From an uncultured Mycoplasmatota bacterium (GTDB lineage: Bacteria > Bacillota_I > Bacilli_A > RF39 > UBA660), in the NCBI GenBank assembly GCA_947569245.1, contig CANORV010000009.1, positions 1 through 36,988 on the forward strand: DNA of 36,988 nucleotides. The letters are read 5' to 3'. The position numbers and the translations under genes are program-made. Shown here one piece after another: positions 27,126 to 34,254 of the stretch. Positions within the stretch are counted from its first letter, which is position 1; the number at the start of each line of letters is the position of its first letter. The notes below the pieces were generated by a model, which searched no databases, was not told the origin of the DNA, and saw nothing but the letters and a program-made list of their open reading frames with translations.

Positions 27126-28024
27126 TGATATTTGTTACTCTTGGAACACAGGATAAAAGCTTTGATAGAATTTTAAAAGAGATAGATAAGTGTATAAAGA
27201 ATGGAGTTATTAAAGATAAAGTAGTAGTGCAGGCAGGATATACTAAATACAAGTCAGATAATATGGAAATTTTTAGTGAAGTTTCAAAAGATGAGTTTGA
27301 GAAGTTGATGCAGGAATGTGATTTACTTATTACACATGGTGGTGTTGGAAGTATTTTTGATGGTTTAAAAAGAGGTAAAAAAATAATTGCAGTGCCAAGA
27401 TTAAAAAAGTATAATGAGCATACTAATAATCATCAACTAGAAATAGTTTCTGAGTTTTCTAAAGCTTCTTACTTACTTGCTTTAACTAATATAACAATGT
27501 TACCAAAACTTTTAGAAAAAGCAAAAACTTTTAAACCAAAAAAATATAAAAGTAATAATGAGAAATTTGTTTCTTATTTGGAGGATTACGTGGATAGAAA
27601 TGAGAAGAATAGTTTAAAATCAGTATTTAATAGATATCGTGAAGTTTTAATGTATATTATATTTGGTATATTAACGACTGTTGTTAGCTTGGTTGTTTAT
27701 TATGCTCTTGTTTATACAGTATTAAATCCAGATATGGCATTAGAATTACAAACTGCTAATATTATATCATGGATTGCTGGTGTTACTTTTGCGTATATTA
27801 CTAATCGGAAGTTTGTTTTTGAAAGTAAAAATAATAATAAAATTAAGGAAGTATCTAATTTTGTTTTAGCAAGAGTTTTGACATTAGTTTTGGATATGTT
27901 AATAATGTTTATTTTTGTTACTTGGCTAGGTTTTAGTGATAAGATATTTAAACTTGTTTCACAAGTAGTGGTAATAGTTTTAAATTATGTATTTAGTAAA
28001 TTGTTTGTTTTTAAGAAGGATTAG
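27125..28024 (+). CDS. PssE/Alg13-like GT28 domain fused to a GtrA membrane domain
   Basis: Residues 1-155 form the Alg13/PssE domain: MIFVTLGTQDKSFDR at the start and LLITHGGVGSIFDGLKRGKKIIAVPR, the GT28 nucleotide-sugar motif. From about residue 170 to 299 there are four hydrophobic helices with the GtrA (PF04138) signposts LMYIIFGILTTVVSLVVYY, FAYITNRKFVF and NYVFSKLFVF. GtrA proteins are thought to flip undecaprenyl-phosphate sugars. Normal PssE ends near residue 160, so this is a fusion. The frame is open through the junction, which encodes a basic linker. Downstream lie two GtrB-like enzymes, the normal partners of GtrA. ATG 27125 overlaps the upstream stop. Confidence 0.9.
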   Translation: MIFVTLGTQDKSFDRILKEIDKCIKNGVIKDKVVVQAGYTKYKSDNMEIFSEVSKDEFEKLMQECDLLITHGGVGSIFDGLKRGKKIIAVPRLKKYNEHTNNHQLEIVSEFSKASYLLALTNITMLPKLLEKAKTFKPKKYKSNNEKFVSYLEDYVDRNEKNSLKSVFNRYREVLMYIIFGILTTVVSLVVYYALVYTVLNPDMALELQTANIISWIAGVTFAYITNRKFVFESKNNNKIKEVSNFVLARVLTLVLDMLIMFIFVTWLGFSDKIFKLVSQVVVIVLNYVFSKLFVFKKD

Positions 28025-28032
28025 TGAATTTT

Positions 28033-28992
28033 ATGAAAAAAGGTAATGTTTTATATATAGTAGTTCCTTGTTATAATGAAGAAGAGGTTCTTTTAGAGAC
28101 TACTAAGAGATTAAAAGAAAAACTAGATGATTTAATTGATAATAAAGTGATTTCTAAAAATAGTAAGGTTATGTATGTAAATGATGGTTCTAAAGATAAA
28201 ACTTGGGAATTAATTGAAGAGATTAGTCAAAATGATAAATTGTTTACTGGTATTTCTTTATCACGTAATAGAGGTCATCAAAATGCTTTACTTGCTGGGT
28301 TAATGACAGCTAAAAATTATGCCGATGTTGTAATAAGTATGGATGCTGATTTACAAGATGATATTAATGCAATTGATATGATGCTTAATAAGTATTATGA
28401 TGGATGTGATACTGTTTATGGTGTTAGAAGTAGTAGAAAAAAAGATACTTGGTTTAAAAAAACAACAGCTTTGTCATTTTATAAATTTATGAAGATGATG
28501 GGTGTTGATATTATTTATAATCATGCTGATTATCGTCTTACTAGTAAAAGAGTTTTAGAAAGTTTTTCGGATTATAAAGAAATTAATTTATTTTTAAGAG
28601 GAATTTTTCCACTTGTTGGATGTAAATCTGATGTAGTATATTATGAAAGGCATGAGAGGTTTGCAGGTGTTAGTAAATATCCGTTAAAGAAGATGTTAAA
28701 TTTTGCTTGGGATGGAATTACTTCTTTTAGTGTAAAACCAATAAGATTAGTTTTAGGACTTGGTATTTTACTTTTTGTTACTAGTATAATTATGATAATT
28801 TATTGTGTTATTGTAAAATTACTTGGCCAAACTGTTACTGGTTGGACATTTCTTGCTTGTTCTATTTGGATGCTTTCAGGAGTTCAGATGTTATCACTTG
28901 GAATAATTGGAGAATACGTTGGAAAGGTTTACAGTGAAGTTAAAGGTAGACCTAGATATATAATTTCTAGAAATTTATTAGAGGAAAAATAG
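28033..28992 (+). CDS. GtrB/DPM1-like GT2 with two C-terminal membrane helices
   Basis: The 319-residue protein has a GT2 domain (IVVPCYNEEEVL, VNDGSKDKT, SRNRGHQNALLAG, MDADLQDD as the DxD site, then the RHERFAGVSKYPLKKM loop). Two C-terminal transmembrane helices lie at about residues 238-262 and 275-297. This is the layout of GtrB and polyprenyl-phosphate hexose synthases, which load a sugar from UDP- or GDP-sugar onto undecaprenyl phosphate. It follows the GtrA-containing gene directly. ATG 28033 is preferred to GTG 28024, which crowds the AAGAAGGA ribosome site. The sugar cannot be named. Confidence 0.9.
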   Translation: MKKGNVLYIVVPCYNEEEVLLETTKRLKEKLDDLIDNKVISKNSKVMYVNDGSKDKTWELIEEISQNDKLFTGISLSRNRGHQNALLAGLMTAKNYADVVISMDADLQDDINAIDMMLNKYYDGCDTVYGVRSSRKKDTWFKKTTALSFYKFMKMMGVDIIYNHADYRLTSKRVLESFSDYKEINLFLRGIFPLVGCKSDVVYYERHERFAGVSKYPLKKMLNFAWDGITSFSVKPIRLVLGLGILLFVTSIIMIIYCVIVKLLGQTVTGWTFLACSIWMLSGVQMLSLGIIGEYVGKVYSEVKGRPRYIISRNLLEEK

Positions 28993-29010
28993 TTGAGAGG
29001 TGAAGTAGTT

Positions 29011-29955
29011 ATGAAAAAAATTACACTTGTTGTTCCTTGTTATAATGAGGAAGAGTCACTGCCTTTGTATTATAAGGAAGTTGATAAGGTTTCAAAGGAA
29101 ATGAAAAATGATGCCTTATTTGAATTTTTATTTGTGAATGATGGTTCTAAGGATAAAACATTAGATATACTTAGAAAAATGGCCAGTAAGGATAAAAGGG
29201 TTAGATTTATATCTTTTTCACGTAATTTTGGAAAAGAGGCTGCAATGTTTGCTGGACTTTATAATGCAACAGGGGATTATGTTACAATAATGGATGCTGA
29301 TTTACAAGATCCACCATCTTTATTAAAGGAAATGTTTGATACGCTCGAAGAGGGGTATTATGATTGTTGTGCTACTAAAAGTACAAGTAGAAATGGGTAT
29401 TCTTTTGTACGTAAAATTTGTACTAAGTGGTTTTATTCGATTATTTCTAAGCTTTCTAAGACAGAGATGGTTGCTGGAGCAAGAGATTTTAGGCTTATGA
29501 ATAGGAAAATGGTAGATGCTATAATTTCTATGAAGGAATATAATCGTTATTCCAAGGGATTGTTTGAATTTGTAGGTTTTAATACAAAATGGATAGAGTT
29601 TGAAAATATTGATAGACAAGCAGGGGTCTCTAAATTTAATTTCTTTAAGTTATTTTCTTATGCAATAGAGGGAATTGTTGGTTTTTCAACAGTGCCACTT
29701 GTTCTTTCTGCTTTGATAGGAATGATATTTTGTTTTATTGCTTTTGTTATGATAATTTTTATTATTTTAAAAACGCTTATTTGGGGAGATCCTGTTGGAG
29801 GATGGCCAAGTTTAGTTTGTATTATTTTTATGGTTGGAGGAATTCAATTATTTTGTACTGGAATAATTGGAGAATATTTGGCTAAGACTTATTTAGAAAC
29901 TAAAAAGAGACCAATTTATATTGTTAAGGAGACAGAGGCGGATTTACATAAATAG
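29011..29955 (+). CDS. GtrB/DPM1-like GT2 with two C-terminal membrane helices, paralog
   Basis: The 314-residue protein is a paralog of the preceding gene: LVVPCYNEEESLPLYY, VNDGSKDKT, SRNFGKEAAMFAGL, MDADLQDPP, the RQAGVSKFNFFKL loop and two C-terminal helices. In its family FGKEAAMFAGL and DADLQDPP are typical of bactoprenol glucosyltransferases (GtrB/YkoT type). I start at ATG 29011 after GAGGTGA, not at TTG 28993. Two such enzymes side by side suggest two different undecaprenyl-phosphate sugars. It is the last gene of the second glycan operon, ended by the terminator at 30020-30047. Confidence 0.9.
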   Translation: MKKITLVVPCYNEEESLPLYYKEVDKVSKEMKNDALFEFLFVNDGSKDKTLDILRKMASKDKRVRFISFSRNFGKEAAMFAGLYNATGDYVTIMDADLQDPPSLLKEMFDTLEEGYYDCCATKSTSRNGYSFVRKICTKWFYSIISKLSKTEMVAGARDFRLMNRKMVDAIISMKEYNRYSKGLFEFVGFNTKWIEFENIDRQAGVSKFNFFKLFSYAIEGIVGFSTVPLVLSALIGMIFCFIAFVMIIFIILKTLIWGDPVGGWPSLVCIIFMVGGIQLFCTGIIGEYLAKTYLETKKRPIYIVKETEADLHK

Positions 29956-30019
29956 ACATTATAATTTGCATATTGTTAATAATTTAGTAATATTTTCCTT
30001 GACAAATTGAATTTTTTGT

Positions 30020-30047
30020 AAAAGTGGTGTAAAACTACTTTTTTTTT
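30020..30047 (+). terminator. Terminator of the second glycan operon
   Basis: A 9-bp stem (AAAAGTGGT with ACTACTTTT, one G-U pair), a 5-nt loop and nine T. Confidence 0.85.
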
Positions 30048-30061
30048 GATTTAGTTAATAA

Positions 30062-30067
30062 TATAAT
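30062..30067 (+). promoter_or_regulatory. -10 element before the GH13 gene
   Basis: A perfect TATAAT lies 32 bp before the start codon. The -35 position is only T-rich, so strength is uncertain. Confidence 0.45.
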
Positions 30068-30098
30068 AAAGGTATAGATATTAGTGTGGGGTGAAGTT

Positions 30099-31019
30099 AT
30101 GAGAATATTGCATTTATTACAATGGCCACTTAATGATATTACAGATGAGGTTATGAATACAGCAAAAAGACAGGGATTTGATGTTATTCAGATTAATCCA
30201 ATTCAACCTTTGAAAGAGGATACTAGTCTTAGTGAATTAAAGTGGTGGATGAGCTATCAGCCATGTGATTTGGCTATTGGAAATCAGTATGGCTCTAAGC
30301 TTGATTTGATTAATTGTTGTGATAGAGCAAAGGCACATGGTTTGAAAATTGTTGCAGATGTAATTGTTACACATATGGCAGAAGAAGCAAGTGGAACTTT
30401 CGAGGTTCATCATTTAGTTAATGAAAAACTGAGAAATAATCCTTATTTTTGGAAAGAAAAGAAACAGATTAGTAATTGGCATGATAGATATCAAGTAATT
30501 AATTATAATAATGGTCTTCCCGGTTTGTGTGTTGATAATTATGATTATCAGGACTTAGTTATTGAATTTTTGAATTCTTTAATTGATTGTGGTGTAGATG
30601 GCTTTAGATTTGATTCTGCTAAAAGTATTGCACTTCCTGAAGAGGGATGTGATTTTTTTCCAAGAGTTTTAGGAAATTTAAAAAGACAAGATTTAATTAA
30701 TTATGTTGAAATACTCTATGAAGCAGATGATTTTTTAGAAAAATATGGACGATTTGCTTACGTATTAACAGGTGTTAATGCAAGAGATAATAAAAATAGC
30801 ATTATTTTTGGTGAAAGCCATGATACTTTTTATGGTGAAGGTGCTATTGGTACTAGTCGTAATTGGACGCCTAGGGAGGCAGCCAATTATTATGAAATGT
30901 TGTGTTATAAATATGAAAATACATTGTTTTTTGCAAGACCTTGGGATAATCAATGGAAAATGGATATTGTTAAAGCCGCTAATATTAATAATCAAAGAGA
31001 ATATACAAAGGAAAAATAA
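30099..31019 (+). CDS. Minimal GH13 alpha-amylase-family protein
   Basis: The 306-residue cytosolic protein has GH13 motifs in order: QINPIQP, D87-V-I-V-T-H92 (region I), G-F-R-F-D172 (region II, nucleophile), E204 or E208 in VEILYEAD (region III position) and FGESH241-D242 (region IV). A full (beta/alpha)8 amylase core with domain C usually needs 400 or more residues; here the C-terminal domain is absent and loops are short. No signal peptide is seen. I start at ATG 30099 after GGGGTGAAG. Possible roles are hydrolysis or transfer on a storage alpha-glucan or trimming of a glycan precursor. The catalytic set looks complete, so decay is not obvious. Confidence 0.8.
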   Translation: MRILHLLQWPLNDITDEVMNTAKRQGFDVIQINPIQPLKEDTSLSELKWWMSYQPCDLAIGNQYGSKLDLINCCDRAKAHGLKIVADVIVTHMAEEASGTFEVHHLVNEKLRNNPYFWKEKKQISNWHDRYQVINYNNGLPGLCVDNYDYQDLVIEFLNSLIDCGVDGFRFDSAKSIALPEEGCDFFPRVLGNLKRQDLINYVEILYEADDFLEKYGRFAYVLTGVNARDNKNSIIFGESHDTFYGEGAIGTSRNWTPREAANYYEMLCYKYENTLFFARPWDNQWKMDIVKAANINNQREYTKEK

Positions 31020-31034
31020 AAAGAAGCAAGTTTT

Positions 31035-31065
31035 AAGGAAAATATTAAAAATGTTTTCCTTTTTT
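31035..31065 (+). terminator. Terminator of the GH13 gene
   Basis: A 10-bp stem (AAGGAAAATA with TGTTTTCCTT, one G-U pair), a 7-nt loop and six T. Confidence 0.85.
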
Positions 31066-31118
31066 GTTTAAATTTTAGGAGTTTTAGGCAATATATTAAT
31101 GTAGTAGAAATAAAAAAC

Positions 31119-31147
31119 TTTACAAATTTGTTATTTTATGGTATAAT
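31119..31147 (+). promoter_or_regulatory. Distal promoter of the ankyrin-like gene
   Basis: TTTACA, a 17-bp spacer and TATAAT preceded by TGG (extended -10). Confidence 0.8.
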
Positions 31148-31148
31148 C

Positions 31149-31193
31149 TTGTCAACAATTGGTAGTTGGTGGTGCTTAGAAAAAAATTGACAA
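31149..31193 (+). promoter_or_regulatory. Inverted repeat linking the tandem promoters
   Basis: TTGTCAA at 31149-31155 and its exact reverse complement TTGACAA at 31187-31193. The left arm covers the start region of the distal promoter and the right arm covers the -35 of the proximal one. It may be a repressor site or a leader-RNA stem. Confidence 0.4.
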
Positions 31194-31215
31194 ACGAGGA
31201 TAGTTCTGATAAAAT
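31187..31215 (+). promoter_or_regulatory. Proximal promoter of the ankyrin-like gene
   Basis: A perfect TTGACA, a 17-bp spacer and TAAAAT preceded by TGA (extended -10). It places the transcript start near 31222, so the gene cannot start at the upstream TTG/GTG codons around 31166. Confidence 0.8.
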
Positions 31216-31252
31216 ACATAATTGTCCCGTTGAAATAAGAGGTGTTAAAAAT

Positions 31253-31948
31253 ATGATTTTTTACGATGAAAGCAAAGCAATAAAAGCGGTTAGTGATAAT
31301 CCTGATTTAGTCTTTGAACTTATAAAAGAAGGACACGTAGAATTGGTTTCCAAACTACTAAAAAAACATCTTGTTGATATTAATATTGTTGATGATTCTG
31401 GCAATGATATTTTAACAAGATTATTAAAATGTGGTGCTTATGATGTTGTATTACAACATATGTCTAATAAAGATTGGAACGTAAATCATCAAAATTATGA
31501 TGGAAATACATTTGCACATCATCTTGCATCTATCAATTATGTAAATGTAATTGATATAATTAGTAAGCTAAAAAAGAATAAAAACTTTATTCCAAATATA
31601 AAGAATAATAAGGGTGAAACAATTTTAGATAAATCTATTAATGACCATTATATTTATACGACAGTTAAAATATTAGAAGATGAGAGATTCGATAATATTG
31701 ATATTATGTCTTTTAAAAATCTTTATAATACTTATATTAAGAGTAATAATTACGGGAAGTATTCAAAAGTAACTAACTTAGATATAATATTAGAAAGTTT
31801 AGAAGATAAGAATTTATTACCTAGAATGGAAAGATTGATTGAATTTATTAAAAATAATTATGAATATATTAGAGATGAATTATTTAAAAATAGTTTTAGT
31901 AGTATAGATCAGGTTATTAATGGTCTTCTTACAGAAAGCAATGCTTAA
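31253..31948 (+). CDS. Ankyrin-repeat-like protein
   Basis: The 231-residue protein has about four helical repeats with ankyrin-type spacing: DLVFELIKEGHVELVSKLL, then VNHQNYDGNTFAHHLAS and NIKNNKGETILDKSI, where the N-x-G-x-T turn is typical of ankyrin hairpins. The C-terminal 70 residues are helical and acidic/basic without repeats. No signal peptide or membrane segment is seen. The start is ATG 31253, eight bases after AAGAGGTG. The gene forms its own unit with two promoters and a terminator. It probably binds another protein; the partner is unknown and is not indicated by the neighbours. Confidence 0.75.
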   Translation: MIFYDESKAIKAVSDNPDLVFELIKEGHVELVSKLLKKHLVDINIVDDSGNDILTRLLKCGAYDVVLQHMSNKDWNVNHQNYDGNTFAHHLASINYVNVIDIISKLKKNKNFIPNIKNNKGETILDKSINDHYIYTTVKILEDERFDNIDIMSFKNLYNTYIKSNNYGKYSKVTNLDIILESLEDKNLLPRMERLIEFIKNNYEYIRDELFKNSFSSIDQVINGLLTESNA

Positions 31949-31964
31949 TTAGTATTGCTTTTTT
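31936..31964 (+). terminator. Terminator of the ankyrin-like gene
   Basis: A 10-bp stem (AAGCAATGCT with AGTATTGCTT, one G-U pair) whose loop contains the TAA stop, followed by a T-rich tract. Confidence 0.88.
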
Positions 31965-32056
31965 GTTTTTTTAATAGAATTTTTATAGATTTAAAGTATA
32001 AAGTATTATTTTAGAATAATTGTTATTTAAAAATGTTTTAAATATTGATAAATTAC

Positions 32057-32085
32057 TTTAAAAATAGAAATATTTTTAGTATAAT
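32057..32085 (+). promoter_or_regulatory. Promoter of miaB
   Basis: TTTAAA, a 17-bp spacer and a perfect TATAAT at 32080-32085, 25 bp before the start codon. Confidence 0.65.
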
Positions 32086-32110
32086 AGTTTCTTGAAATGA
32101 GGGGTATAAT

Positions 32111-33526
32111 ATGATATTGCCAAATTATAATGAAGCAAAGAAAAGAACAAAAAGTGAAGTTTTACGAGAAGAATATATCATTAATGATGATTTAAAAAAA
32201 ATTGGTGAGGGTAAAACTTATTTTGTAAAAACATATGGATGTCAGATGAATGAGCATGATACAGAGAATATAAAAGCAATGTTAGAAGAAATGGGTTTTA
32301 TAGAAAATGATGATTATAAAAATAGTGATTTAATAATTTTAAATACTTGTTCTATTAGAGAAAATGCACATAATAAGGCTTTTGGAATGCTTGGTAGAAT
32401 TAAGCATTTAAAGGAAGAAAGAAAAGATATTATTGTTGGACTTTGTGGATGTATGGCACAAGAAGAGGGAGTAGTTAATCGTATTTTGGAAAAGTACAAG
32501 TGGGTTAATTTTGTTTTTGGTACACATAATATTCACAGGCTTCCATTTATTCTTAAGGATTCACTTGATAGTAATAATACCGAGGTAGAGGTTTATAGTA
32601 AAGAAGGAAATATAGTAGAGGGACTACCTGTAAAGAGACAACATTCATATAAGGCTTATGTTAATATAATGTATGGTTGTGATAAATTTTGTACATATTG
32701 TATAGTTCCATTTACTAGAGGTAAACAAAGAAGTAGGAATAAAGATGATATTATAAATGAGGTTATTGATTTAAAAAACAAAGGTTATATGGAAGTTACC
32801 TTACTTGGTCAAAATGTTAATGCTTATGGAAAAGATTTAGATACTAATTATGGAATGGAAGATTTGCTTAGAGATGTTTCTTTAACTGGTATTCCTAGGG
32901 TTAGATTTATGACAAGTCATCCTTGGGATTTTACGGATTCAATGATTGACGTTATAAGTAAGTATGATAATATTATGCCAAGTATTCATTTACCTGTACA
33001 GTCTGGAAGTAGTAGAATTTTAAAATTAATGGGAAGAAGATATACTAAAGAAGAGTATTTAAAATTGTTCAATACAATTAAAGAAAAAATTCCTAATGTT
33101 AGTATTTCAACTGATATAATTGTAGGTTTTCCAAAAGAAGAGGAAGAAGACTTTTTAGAAACTTTAGATTTGGTTGAAAAGTGTAAATATGATAATGCAT
33201 TTACTTTTATATTTTCCAAAAGAGAAGGTACAGCTGCCTGTAAATTAGAGGACAATACTGATATTAAAGAAAAAGAAAAGAGACTTTATAGACTCAATGA
33301 TATTGTCAATAAATATTTTTTAGAAAATAACAAAAGATTAGTTGGTACTAAGGTATCTGTTTTAGTAGAAGGTAGAGCTCAAGGAAGAAAAAATGGTTTG
33401 TTTGGTTACACTGATACTAATAAGCTTATTAATTTTGATGGAGATGATTCATTAATTGGTAAAATTATTTCAGTAGAAGTAGTAGATGCTAAGACTTGGA
33501 GTTTAGATGGAAAATATGAGGGATAA
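32111..33526 (+). CDS. miaB: tRNA-2-methylthio-N6-isopentenyladenosine-37 synthase
   Basis: The 471-residue radical SAM methylthiotransferase converts i6A37 to ms2i6A37 in tRNAs reading UNN codons. The N-terminal UPF0004 domain holds the auxiliary cluster cysteines C44 (YGCQMNEHD), C80 (NTCSIRENA) and C114 (GCMA). The radical SAM cluster is C190-x3-C194-x2-C197 in YGCDKFCTYCIVPFTRG. The C-terminal TRAM domain binds tRNA. EHDTE and SIRENA are MiaB-specific features against MtaB and RimO. It overlaps ymcA by 20 bp, the same order as in B. subtilis. Confidence 0.97.
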   Translation: MILPNYNEAKKRTKSEVLREEYIINDDLKKIGEGKTYFVKTYGCQMNEHDTENIKAMLEEMGFIENDDYKNSDLIILNTCSIRENAHNKAFGMLGRIKHLKEERKDIIVGLCGCMAQEEGVVNRILEKYKWVNFVFGTHNIHRLPFILKDSLDSNNTEVEVYSKEGNIVEGLPVKRQHSYKAYVNIMYGCDKFCTYCIVPFTRGKQRSRNKDDIINEVIDLKNKGYMEVTLLGQNVNAYGKDLDTNYGMEDLLRDVSLTGIPRVRFMTSHPWDFTDSMIDVISKYDNIMPSIHLPVQSGSSRILKLMGRRYTKEEYLKLFNTIKEKIPNVSISTDIIVGFPKEEEEDFLETLDLVEKCKYDNAFTFIFSKREGTAACKLEDNTDIKEKEKRLYRLNDIVNKYFLENNKRLVGTKVSVLVEGRAQGRKNGLFGYTDTNKLINFDGDDSLIGKIISVEVVDAKTWSLDGKYEG

Positions 33527-33857
33527 GGATATCTTAGATAAAATAGATGAAATTATTGACTTAATAAAAAAGGATGTAATGTATAAAAAATATTTGACTT
33601 TAAAAAGTGAAATGGAAAAAAGTAGTGAAATCATGTCTAAGATTAATGAAGTTAAAAATTTGCAAAAGAAGATAGTAAAGATGAAGTATAATCATGAAGA
33701 TACGATAATTTATGATGATAAATTAAACAGTATTCTTAAGGATTTAGATGAAAATGTAATTTATCATGAGTTTATTAATATTCAAGAAGAAATAGATGAA
33801 GTGTTACAGCAAATAAGATTTGTTATTCAAAATATTATAGATCAAAGTATTAAATAG
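33507..33857 (+). CDS. ymcA: YmcA/YlbF-family regulator
   Basis: The 116-residue all-helical protein fits the YlbF/YmcA family (PF06133) in length, in the predicted long helices (residues 5-60 and 75-112) and above all in position behind miaB. In B. subtilis YmcA (RicA), YlbF and YaaT form a complex that guides RNase Y-dependent mRNA maturation and promotes sporulation, competence and biofilm formation. This copy has no cysteine at all, so cluster binding reported for the B. subtilis complex cannot involve this subunit here. The start is ATG 33507 after GGAG; ATG 33516 is an alternative. Family call moderate on sequence, good on synteny. Confidence 0.8.
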   Translation: MENMRDKDILDKIDEIIDLIKKDVMYKKYLTLKSEMEKSSEIMSKINEVKNLQKKIVKMKYNHEDTIIYDDKLNSILKDLDENVIYHEFINIQEEIDEVLQQIRFVIQNIIDQSIK

Positions 33858-33866
33858 TATAATCGT

Positions 33867-33896
33867 AAAGTATAATTTTCTAGGTTATACTTTTTT
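33867..33896 (+). terminator. Terminator of miaB-ymcA
   Basis: A 9-bp perfect stem (AAAGTATAA with TTATACTTT), a 9-nt loop and six T. Confidence 0.85.
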
Positions 33897-33942
33897 CATA
33901 ATTTCCCATAATTTTCCAGAAATTTAACGATAATTTTTTTAT

Positions 33943-33959
33943 ACAATTAAATTGTCGAA
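33943..33959 (+). promoter_or_regulatory. Palindrome overlapping a Spo0A-box-like site
   Basis: ACAATT-A-AATTGT is a perfect 13-bp palindrome. Overlapping it, TGTCGAA (33953-33959) equals the core of the Spo0A box. A purine-rich AAAGGGG follows directly. Binding is not shown; a 7-bp match can occur by chance. Confidence 0.35.
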
Positions 33960-34208
33960 AGGGGATGATAGATGTAATTTTAGAGAATAGATAATTTACG
34001 ATATGTGATAACAAAATTTTATATAGAACTACCAAATATATAAAAACACTCTTATATAATAAACTTACTCTTACCAAAAACTTATAGAGACCTACTATTA
34101 AACTTTTTGAACAAAAATAATATATTTAGGAGGATGAGAATATAGATAGAAAAATAAAAAATATACTTAACTTATTTCCAAGGAGAACTATTAAGTTCTC
34201 TTTTTTTT
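33960..34208 (+). ncRNA. Candidate small non-coding RNA or decayed gene between two terminators
   Basis: The stretch between the miaB-ymcA terminator and the terminator at 34183-34208 contains no reading frame longer than a few codons on the plus strand. It does hold ribosome-site-like AAAGGGG (33958-33964) and AGGAGG (34129-34134), each followed by an ATG and an early stop (9 and 3 codons). A terminator without a gene before it implies that this region is transcribed. A small RNA, leader peptides or remnants of a lost gene all fit. I see no clear sigma-A promoter. Confidence 0.35.
34183..34208 (+). terminator. Orphan Rho-independent terminator
   Basis: A 7-bp perfect stem (GAGAACT with AGTTCTC), a 4-nt loop and eight T. 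No protein gene precedes it since the previous terminator at 33896. Confidence 0.88.
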
Positions 34209-34229
34209 GTAGTTATTTTTCTGATAGTT

Positions 34230-34242
34230 CATAATATATAAT
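34230..34242 (+). promoter_or_regulatory. Overlapping -10-like elements before the DUF2935-like gene
   Basis: CATAATATA at 34230-34238 fits the sigma-K -10 form CATAnnnTA, and TATAAT at 34237-34242 fits sigma-A. Neither has a convincing -35, so the responsible sigma factor is open. Confidence 0.4.
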
Positions 34243-34254
34243 AGAGGTGTTTAT

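Noticed and set aside
29999-30027. A perfect TTGACA at 29999-30004 as a promoter of the GH13 gene.
   Set aside because: No -10-like hexamer is found at 16-18 bp; the position falls into the terminator hairpin.
30772-31071. A 99-codon plus-strand frame overlapping the GH13 gene.
   Set aside because: It is an out-of-frame shadow of the GH13 coding sequence and extends through its terminator.
31166-31252. A longer N terminus for the ankyrin-like protein from TTG/GTG codons.
   Set aside because: The region contains the proximal promoter with its TTGACA and TAAAAT, and a proper ribosome site precedes ATG 31253.
33880-34077. A 65-codon minus-strand frame in the gene-free stretch.
   Set aside because: It needs a TTG start without a ribosome site and runs antisense through the terminator T-tract and palindrome; composition is that of random AT-rich DNA.
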